From JAGOBP01 sp964550855 (GTDB lineage: Bacteria > Chloroflexota > Anaerolineae > Fen-1058): a stretch of DNA of 64,000 nucleotides. How positions within the stretch are numbered: the first letter of the stretch is position 1; each line of letters opens with the position of its first letter. The stretch covers positions 4,858 through 68,857 of the forward strand of contig CAZKBQ010000020.1 in NCBI GenBank assembly GCA_964550855.1, read 5' to 3'. The position numbers and the translations under genes were made by a program. The notes below the pieces were generated by a model that was not told the origin of the DNA, searched no databases, and saw only the letters and a list, made by a program, of their open reading frames with translations. Below, one piece after another: positions 59,116 through 64,000 of the stretch.

Positions 59116-61137
59116 TTAGCTGGCCGGTCGCAGCCAGATGGTAAAGGTGGCACCGCGCCCCGGTTGGCTGTCCACCGTGATGCGGCCGCCCAACCGCTGC
59201 ATGATCTCGGCGCAGATGGCCAGGCCCAGCCCCGTGCCCGGCATGCCAGACCGGCGCCCCACTTCGCCGCGATAGAACCGCTCGAACAAGTGAGGCAAAT
59301 CCTTATCGGCAATACCCGGGCCGGTGTCTGTCACTGAAGCTGTCACCCAGGCGACGCCGTCGTGCTGGCGCAGAGCGGTGCTCAAGGTGATGGCGCCGCC
59401 GGGCGCGGTGTAGTGCATGGCGTTGGTGATGAGGTTGGACAGGACCTGGGCCGTCAACGCGGCGTTGGCCTGGGCCTGCGGCAGATGCGGATCGGGGCGG
59501 GCTTCCAGCATCAGGCCCCGGCCGGCAATCAACGCCGATCGATCAAACATCATCTGTGTCAGCAGCTGGTTCAGATCGACGGGCATCAGATCGATCGCCG
59601 CCTGCCCCAGATCCAGCTGCGAAATGTTCAGTAGATTTTCGATCAGGTTTTCCAGACGGGTCGCTTCGCGCTGCAGCGTCTGCAGGTATTGATCGCGTTT
59701 TTCAGGCAGGCCGCGCTCGAGCAGGTTCAAATACAGCTTGACGTTGGAGAGGGGCGTGCGCAGCTCATGGCTGACGTTGGCGACAAATTGATCTTTGAGC
59801 CGATCCAGCTCTTTCTGCCGGGTGATGTCCCGCTGCAGGCTCACAAAACCCATGATGCCGCCGCCCGCGTCGAAGAGCGGCGACACGATGAGCGCCGCGT
59901 CGTACAACTGGCCGTCCTTGCGCCGGTTGACCACTTCGCCGCGCCAGACTTCGCCGTTCAGGATGGTGGCCCACATGTGCTCGTGCGTGGCGCGCGGCGT
60001 GCGATCGCTGCCCCACAGACGGGGATTCTGGCCCAGCACCTCGGCCGAGGTGTACCCGGTCAGCTGTTCCAGCGCCGGGTTGACGTACTCAATGGTGCCG
60101 TCCAGATCGGTGAAGATGATCGACTCGCCGGCTGTGTCCAGGATGGCTTGCAGGCGCAGGCGCTCCTGTTCCAGCTCGGCCGTCCGCCGGGCGACTCGAT
60201 CTTCCAGCTCACTGGTGTACCGCTGCACCTGTTCATAGAGCTGCGCGTTTTCAATCGCCACCGCGGCCTGATCGGCAAAGGCCTGCAGATGAGCCGCCTG
60301 CGTCAGATCGAAGAAGTCGGGGGCGGCGCTGTACAAGTTCAGGAAGCCGACCACCTGACCATGCACTTTGATCGGCGCGCCGACATTGGATTGCACCCAG
60401 GCCAGGCCGGGCAGCCAGAGCCAGTCAGGGTCGGCGTGCGTGTTGGGAATGACCTGCGGCTGGCCGGTCAGATACATGCGCCGAACGTTGGGCGCGCGCT
60501 TCATGGGCAATTCATAGCCGTGAAGGGGCGCGGGCAAATCGGGGCGGCCGCGCAGCCGCACGCTGTAGGCAACATCGCGCCGCATGTCGGCCAGCAGCAC
60601 GGCGGCCAGATCGTTGGGCACAATGTGGCCGACGGTATCGAGAATACGATCGAGCACTTCGTTGAAGTCAAGTGTGCCGCTCAATGCGGCGGCCGTGTCG
60701 CGCAGGGCCTCGGCCAGCGCGCGCTGCTGACGCTCGGCGAGTTCGGCCTGCTTGCGCACCGTCACATCGTCCAGTGTGCAGTCAAAATAAGCGGGCGCGC
60801 CGTCGGCGCCGTCCACGACGCGCGCGGTGATGGCGGCCCAGATGTGGACGCCATCCCGTCGCCGCAGTTGCAGCTCATAGTTGCTTACGCTGCCGGCCCG
60901 GAGCAGCAGGTTGGAAAAACTCTCTCGCTCGGTGGGGTTGACGTAGAGTTCGGCCACGTCGATGCGGCGCAGCTCGTCAAACGATTCATAGCCCAGGATT
61001 CTGAGGAGAGCGGGATTGGCGACGAGGAATTGACCACGCGGACCCGGCGTGGTGCGGTAGACCCCGATCGGCAGGTTATCGACCAGCGCGCGATACTGGG
61101 CCAATTGATCGATGAGCTGAGAGACTTGTTCGGTCAT
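59116..61137 (-). CDS. PAS-GAF-PAS sensor histidine kinase
   Basis: 673 residues, no membrane helix. PAS (~15-135), GAF (~150-315), coiled coil, PAS (~335-450: ILDTAGESIIFTDLDGTIEYVNPALEQLTG in parts), HisKA with FVANVSHELRTPLSNVK and HATPase_c (LSNLITNAMHYTAPGG, GPGIADKDLPHLFERFYRGE, GTGLGLAICAEI). Its second half aligns closely with the end of the neighbouring 1,585-residue kinase (for example LKLYLNLL / KLYLSLL and FERFYRGE), so the two are paralogues. Cytoplasmic; signal unknown. No partner regulator is next to it. Confidence 0.93.
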   Translation of the reverse strand: MTEQVSQLIDQLAQYRALVDNLPIGVYRTTPGPRGQFLVANPALLRILGYESFDELRRIDVAELYVNPTERESFSNLLLRAGSVSNYELQLRRRDGVHIWAAITARVVDGADGAPAYFDCTLDDVTVRKQAELAERQQRALAEALRDTAAALSGTLDFNEVLDRILDTVGHIVPNDLAAVLLADMRRDVAYSVRLRGRPDLPAPLHGYELPMKRAPNVRRMYLTGQPQVIPNTHADPDWLWLPGLAWVQSNVGAPIKVHGQVVGFLNLYSAAPDFFDLTQAAHLQAFADQAAVAIENAQLYEQVQRYTSELEDRVARRTAELEQERLRLQAILDTAGESIIFTDLDGTIEYVNPALEQLTGYTSAEVLGQNPRLWGSDRTPRATHEHMWATILNGEVWRGEVVNRRKDGQLYDAALIVSPLFDAGGGIMGFVSLQRDITRQKELDRLKDQFVANVSHELRTPLSNVKLYLNLLERGLPEKRDQYLQTLQREATRLENLIENLLNISQLDLGQAAIDLMPVDLNQLLTQMMFDRSALIAGRGLMLEARPDPHLPQAQANAALTAQVLSNLITNAMHYTAPGGAITLSTALRQHDGVAWVTASVTDTGPGIADKDLPHLFERFYRGEVGRRSGMPGTGLGLAICAEIMQRLGGRITVDSQPGRGATFTIWLRPAS

Positions 61138-61221
61138 GGGCAGAGTGGACGCCGATGCGATGAGCGAACGATGACGCAGGTTGGTCGGCGCGGGCCGCGC
61201 CGGTCACCGGACAGTGGTGGA

Positions 61222-61227
61222 ATTATA
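61222..61227 (-). promoter_or_regulatory. Candidate -10 box of the second kinase gene
   Basis: Perfect TATAAT on the minus strand, about 85 bp before the start at 61137; no convincing -35 is present. Confidence 0.35.
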
Positions 61228-61250
61228 CTGCAATCACCGGGGGGAGAATA

Positions 61251-61294
61251 GACAACAAATCGACGGAACCAATCTCTTCCGATTGGTTCCGTCG
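61251..61294 (-). terminator. Terminator of the aminotransferase gene
   Basis: Perfect 14-bp stem CGACGGAACCAATC (61261-61274) / GATTGGTTCCGTCG (61281-61294) around a 6-nt loop; ATTTGTTGTCT follows on the minus strand. Confidence 0.9.
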
Positions 61295-61310
61295 AGGCGG
61301 CGCGGGCCAT

Positions 61311-62561
61311 TCAATTCACAGAAAACACCGGCTGCTGTTTCGCCAGCCGATTCTTAAGCGTCACCGCGAGGCGGCGCGTGCCCTCCACGATCATCTCGTC
61401 GGTGGCATTGCTGAAGTTGAGGCGCATGGTGTTATAGCCGCCGCCGTTGGGATGGAAAGAATGACCGGGCACAAAGGCCACCTTCTGCTCGATGGCTTCC
61501 TTCAGCAGCTCGGCGGTGTTGATGGACTCCGGCGTGGTGACCCACAGGAACAGGCCGCCCTGCGGCCGCGTCCAGCGCACCTCGGCCGGGAAACACTCCT
61601 CCATCGTTTGCAGCATCAGGTCGCGCCGCCGCCGATAGACTGCGCGGATGGCGCGGATGTGTTTATCGAGGAAGCCACCGTGCGCCACTTCGTAGGCCAC
61701 CATCTGATCGAAGGTGCTGGTGTGCAGATCGGTGCCCTGCTTCATCTGCACCAGCTTGAAGACCACGTCGCGCGGCGCGACGATCCAGCCCAGGCGCAGG
61801 CCGGGGGCCAGCGTCTTGCTGAAGGTGCTGGTGTAGATGACGTTGCCGGTGTAGCCGCCATCGCCTTCGCAGCCCAGGTATTCCGAATCGAGCACGACCA
61901 GCGGCTTGAGGTGCTCGCCCTCGTAGCGCAGCTGCCCGTAGGGGTCGTCTTCCACGATCGGCACGCCGTAATCTTCGGCCAGTGAGATCAGATCGTAACG
62001 GCGCGCCAGCGAGAGTGTAACGCCGGTCGGGTTCTGGAAGTTGGGCAGGATGTACATGAACTTGGGGCCGGAACGCAAGGCCGCTTCCAAATGCGCCACC
62101 TGCAGGCCATCGTCGTCGATGGGCACGGTGACGTATTGCGACTGGTAAGCGGTGAAGGCCTGCAACGCGCCAAGATAGGTGGGGTTCTCAGTCAGGATGC
62201 GGTCGCCCGGATTGATGAGCAGCTTGCCGATCAGATCGAGCGCCTGCTGCGAGCCGGACGTGATCACCACGTTGTCGATGCCGACTTTGATGCCGTAGCG
62301 GGCCATGTGCCGCACGATGAGTTCGCGCAGCGGCGGATAGCCCTCGGTGGTGCTGTACTGCAGGGCCTGCGCGCCCATCTCGGTGAGCACCACATCACAG
62401 GCGGCCTGCACCTCTTTGGTCGGAAACATTTCGGGAGCGGGCAGCCCGCCCGCAAATGAGATGAGGTCGGGCTGCTGCGTCAGCTTGAGCAGTTCGCGGA
62501 TGGCGGAGCTGCTCATGCCGTGCGTGCGGAGGGCGTAGCGGTGGGTCCAGGGTGTGGTCAT
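61311..62561 (-). CDS. PLP-dependent aminotransferase, fold type I (2-aminoadipate/LysN-like)
   Basis: 416 residues. DLISFAGGLPAPEMFP and LQYSTTEGYPPLRELI start the fold; VITSGSQQALDLIGKLL, NFQNPTGVTLS, EDDPYGQLRYEG and the Schiff-base Lys in STFSKTLAPGLRLGW are diagnostic of the LysN/ARO8/KAT-like group. It probably uses 2-aminoadipate, branched-chain or aromatic amino acids, giving 2-oxoacids; the ferredoxin oxidoreductase genes upstream use such oxoacids, although a terminator separates them. Start at 62561 (MTTPWTHRYALRT). Confidence 0.92.
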   Translation of the reverse strand: MTTPWTHRYALRTHGMSSSAIRELLKLTQQPDLISFAGGLPAPEMFPTKEVQAACDVVLTEMGAQALQYSTTEGYPPLRELIVRHMARYGIKVGIDNVVITSGSQQALDLIGKLLINPGDRILTENPTYLGALQAFTAYQSQYVTVPIDDDGLQVAHLEAALRSGPKFMYILPNFQNPTGVTLSLARRYDLISLAEDYGVPIVEDDPYGQLRYEGEHLKPLVVLDSEYLGCEGDGGYTGNVIYTSTFSKTLAPGLRLGWIVAPRDVVFKLVQMKQGTDLHTSTFDQMVAYEVAHGGFLDKHIRAIRAVYRRRRDLMLQTMEECFPAEVRWTRPQGGLFLWVTTPESINTAELLKEAIEQKVAFVPGHSFHPNGGGYNTMRLNFSNATDEMIVEGTRRLAVTLKNRLAKQQPVFSVN

Positions 62562-62601
62562 TCGTGATTTTTCCGTCCTTGGGTGAGGTGGGTGAAAGAC
62601 C

Positions 62602-62641
62602 AAAAGACACGATCGCCGGTACAGAAAGGATCGTGTCTTTT
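62602..62641 (-). terminator. Terminator of the 2-oxoacid oxidoreductase unit
   Basis: Perfect 13-bp stem AAAAGACACGATC (62602-62614) / GATCGTGTCTTTT (62629-62641); both sides have A/T tracts, and it lies 22 bp past the gamma-subunit stop. Confidence 0.85.
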
Positions 62642-62663
62642 CAGAATTTTGTCCACTCGATTC

Positions 62664-63218
62664 TCACGCGGGGATCAAAGCGGCCTGCGCCAGTTCAATC
62701 CCCTTGCGTAAGGCCAGTTTGTTGGCCTCCAGCAAGGCCCGCCGGTGGGCGGGCATGTGCGCCTCCAGCGCGCGATCGATCGCCTCCAGGGGCAGCACCG
62801 GCACGCAGGCCAGCGTGGCGCCCAGCATCACCATATTCAACAGTTTGGCGTGGCCCAGCTCGGCGGCGGCTTCACTGCCGGGGATGGGCACGGCGTGGAT
62901 GTTGCGCCGCGTGATGGTGTGCGACACCAGTGAGGAGTTATAGATCAGGTAGCCTTGCTGCGCCAGCAGCGCCTCGTACTTCTCCGCCGACGGGTTGTTC
63001 AGCGCGATCACGGTGCTGGGATTGCGCACCAGCGGCGAGCCGATCTCCTCGTCGCTGACGATGACGACACAGTGCGCCGTGCCGCCGCGCATCTCCGGCC
63101 CGTAGGACGGAATCCACGTCACGTGCCGGCCTTCGTCCATCGCCGCGTAGGCCAGCAGCTGGCCCGCGAAGAGCGCGCCCTGTCCGCCGAAACCACTGAA
63201 TACAAGATCGTACTGCAT
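62664..63218 (-). CDS. 2-oxoacid:ferredoxin oxidoreductase, gamma subunit
   Basis: 184 residues. DLVFSGFGGQGALFAGQLLA, SYGPEMRGGTAHC, LNNPSAEKYE and NMVMLGATLA are the gamma-domain signatures. With the beta subunit upstream it forms part of a CoA-acylating 2-oxoacid oxidoreductase (2-oxoisovalerate or 2-oxoglutarate type). The start at 63218 has GGAG seven bases upstream; the longer frame to 63287 is translated heptad repeat (LRITRYLSLITHH). Confidence 0.92.
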   Translation of the reverse strand: MQYDLVFSGFGGQGALFAGQLLAYAAMDEGRHVTWIPSYGPEMRGGTAHCVVIVSDEEIGSPLVRNPSTVIALNNPSAEKYEALLAQQGYLIYNSSLVSHTITRRNIHAVPIPGSEAAAELGHAKLLNMVMLGATLACVPVLPLEAIDRALEAHMPAHRRALLEANKLALRKGIELAQAALIPA

Positions 63219-63230
63219 GGACATCTCCGG

Positions 63231-63307
63231 GTGATGAGTGATGAGTGACAAGTAACGAGTAATGCGTAAACGGTGCTTTTTACGCATTACGCATTACGCA
63301 TTACTCA
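63231..63307. repeat. Heptad-phased foldback repeat between beta and gamma subunit genes
   Basis: Eleven consecutive 7-bp units: GTGATGA twice, GTGACAA, GTAACGA, GTAATGC, GTAAACG, GTGCTTT, then TTACGCA three times and TTACTCA. The second part is the inverse of the first (GTAATGC versus GCATTAC). It starts 13 bp before the gamma-subunit ATG and ends at the beta-subunit stop codon; it is the clearest example in the window. Confidence 0.88.
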
Positions 63308-64000
63308 CTAGTGCTTCGTCGCCTTGAAATCGCCCAGCGGATAGACCGGCACCATGTGCTCTTCGATCCACTTGAGCGCGTTGACGGGTGTGACGTCCCA
63401 GTTGGTAGGGCAGCTGGACAGCAGTTCCACCATGCTGAAACCGTTGCCGGCCAGCTGGTTCTCAAACGCCTGCCGGATGGCCTTCTTGGCCTTGCGAATC
63501 TCAGCCGGATTGTGCAGGCTGCGCCGCGCCACAAACGTCGCGCCGTCCAGCGTGGACAGCAGTTCGCACATCTTCATGGGGAAGCCGGTCAGTTCCACAT
63601 CGCGGCCGGTGGGCGTGGTGGTGGTCTTCATGCCGGGCAGTGTGGTGGGCGCCATCTGCCCGCTGGTCATGCCGTAGATGGCGTTGTTGATGAAGATCAC
63701 GGTGATGTTCTCGCCGCGCGCCGCCGCGTGCACGATCTCGCCCATGCCGATCGACGCCAGGTCGCCGTCGCCCTGATAGGTGAACACCACGCGATCGGGC
63801 AGCACGCGCTTGACGCCGGTTGCCATGGCCGGGGCGCGCCCGTGCGCAGCTTCCACAAAATCGACTTCAAAATAATTGTAGGCAAACACTGAGCAGCCCA
63901 CCGGCGCAACGCCGATGGTCTTCTCGCGGATGCCCAGCTCGTCGATCACCTCGGCGATGAGGCGGTGCGCCACGCCGTGCGTGCAGCCCGGGCAATAGTG
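63308..64000 (-). CDS. 2-oxoacid:ferredoxin oxidoreductase, beta subunit (5' end beyond window)
   Basis: 230 residues visible; the frame is open through the right edge. HYCPGCTHG at the edge is the CxxC cluster motif; VGCSVFAYNYF, TYQGDGDLASIGMGEIVHAA and NNAIYGMTSGQMAPTT form the TPP/Mg site (GDGD...N). MVELLSSCPTNWD closes the core. It binds thiamine diphosphate and decarboxylates the oxoacid, passing electrons to ferredoxin. The alpha subunit and ferredoxin-like subunit are presumably just right of the window. Confidence 0.93.
   Translation of the reverse strand, partial: HYCPGCTHGVAHRLIAEVIDELGIREKTIGVAPVGCSVFAYNYFEVDFVEAAHGRAPAMATGVKRVLPDRVVFTYQGDGDLASIGMGEIVHAAARGENITVIFINNAIYGMTSGQMAPTTLPGMKTTTTPTGRDVELTGFPMKMCELLSTLDGATFVARRSLHNPAEIRKAKKAIRQAFENQLAGNGFSMVELLSSCPTNWDVTPVNALKWIEEHMVPVYPLGDFKATKH

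Noticed and set aside
59689..61251. 520-codon open frame on the plus strand
   Set aside because: Antisense to the second histidine kinase whose motifs are all intact.
63231..63307. Possible CRISPR array
   Set aside because: Repeat units are 7 bp with no spacers; they are contiguous heptads, not repeat-spacer units, and no cas gene is present.
1..64000. tRNA or rRNA genes
   Set aside because: No T-loop/anticodon arm arrangement or rRNA core sequence was found in the intergenic stretches, which are mostly under 300 bp.

Overview
The window is a GC-rich, densely coded bacterial chromosome segment that most resembles a Chloroflexota genome of the Anaerolineae type, probably from a metagenome or draft assembly because a 10-N gap interrupts dnaK. 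Taxonomy is inferred from several signs. The chaperone operon hrcA-grpE-dnaK-dnaJ-prmA is controlled by CIRCE. Surface proteins carry Thr/Pro-rich linkers, and one ends in a hydrophobic LWLPLLVQ-type tail. Sensor kinases have many GAF domains. Late menaquinone genes of the UbiA/UbiX/UbiD/MenG kind are present. PBP and MurE indicate peptidoglycan synthesis, and no LPS genes are seen. No rRNA, tRNA, CRISPR array, insertion sequence or phage gene was recognised.

Layout. 1-1.4 kb: end of a cell-surface protein with two cyanophycinase-like domains. 1.4-1.9 kb: a solitary infA with its own promoter and a terminator-like leader hairpin. 1.9-7.9 kb (minus): the heat-shock operon behind a textbook promoter and a perfect CIRCE operator. 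8-14.3 kb (minus): a secreted beta-propeller, a sugar-phosphate transferase and a glycosyltransferase (EPS type), murE and a PHP phosphatase. 14.3-15.7 kb (plus): a membrane protein, a rhodanese and a DUF302 protein. 15.7-23.5 kb (minus): two GT39/DUF2142-type membrane glycosyltransferases, comEA, metG, the primary sigma factor and a YceD-family protein. 23.6-29 kb: rdgB, an alpha/beta hydrolase, trxB, a cold-shock protein, a lipoprotein and two tandem paralogues of unknown function.

29.0-35.3 kb (minus) is a seven-gene unit: ubiD, ubiX, a UbiA prenyltransferase, a NitT/TauT-type ABC transporter (binding protein, ATPase, permease) and menG. It fits the late steps of futalosine-type menaquinone synthesis with a transporter built in. 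35.5-42.4 kb: a methyltransferase, a large LuxR-type ATPase regulator, a COG3375-like acetyltransferase, an FHA-winged-helix regulator that is probably leaderless, and two secreted or anchored small-domain proteins. 42.4-46 kb encodes one 1,189-residue membrane protein that combines a NapH/NosR-like iron-sulfur membrane part, two [2Fe-2S] ferredoxin domains and a FAD/NAD(P) oxidoreductase. 46.4-61.1 kb: a class A PBP, a membrane adenylate cyclase (PDZ-like, GAF, PAS), a DUF5666 protein, OsmC, DUF2892, mobB and two large sensor histidine kinases. 61.3-64 kb: an aminotransferase and the gamma and (truncated) beta subunits of a 2-oxoacid:ferredoxin oxidoreductase.

The most unusual DNA-level feature is a set of about ten elements built from degenerate 7-bp units kept in strict 7-bp phase, mostly folded back as long hairpins. 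They sit between genes inside operons, touch stop codons and starts, and in two cases are read in frame as extra peptide (in the PBP and a glycosyltransferase). They recall the heptanucleotide STRR repeats of cyanobacteria, but the foldback arrangement and coding insertions are notable. CGATCGG-type words are also strikingly frequent throughout.
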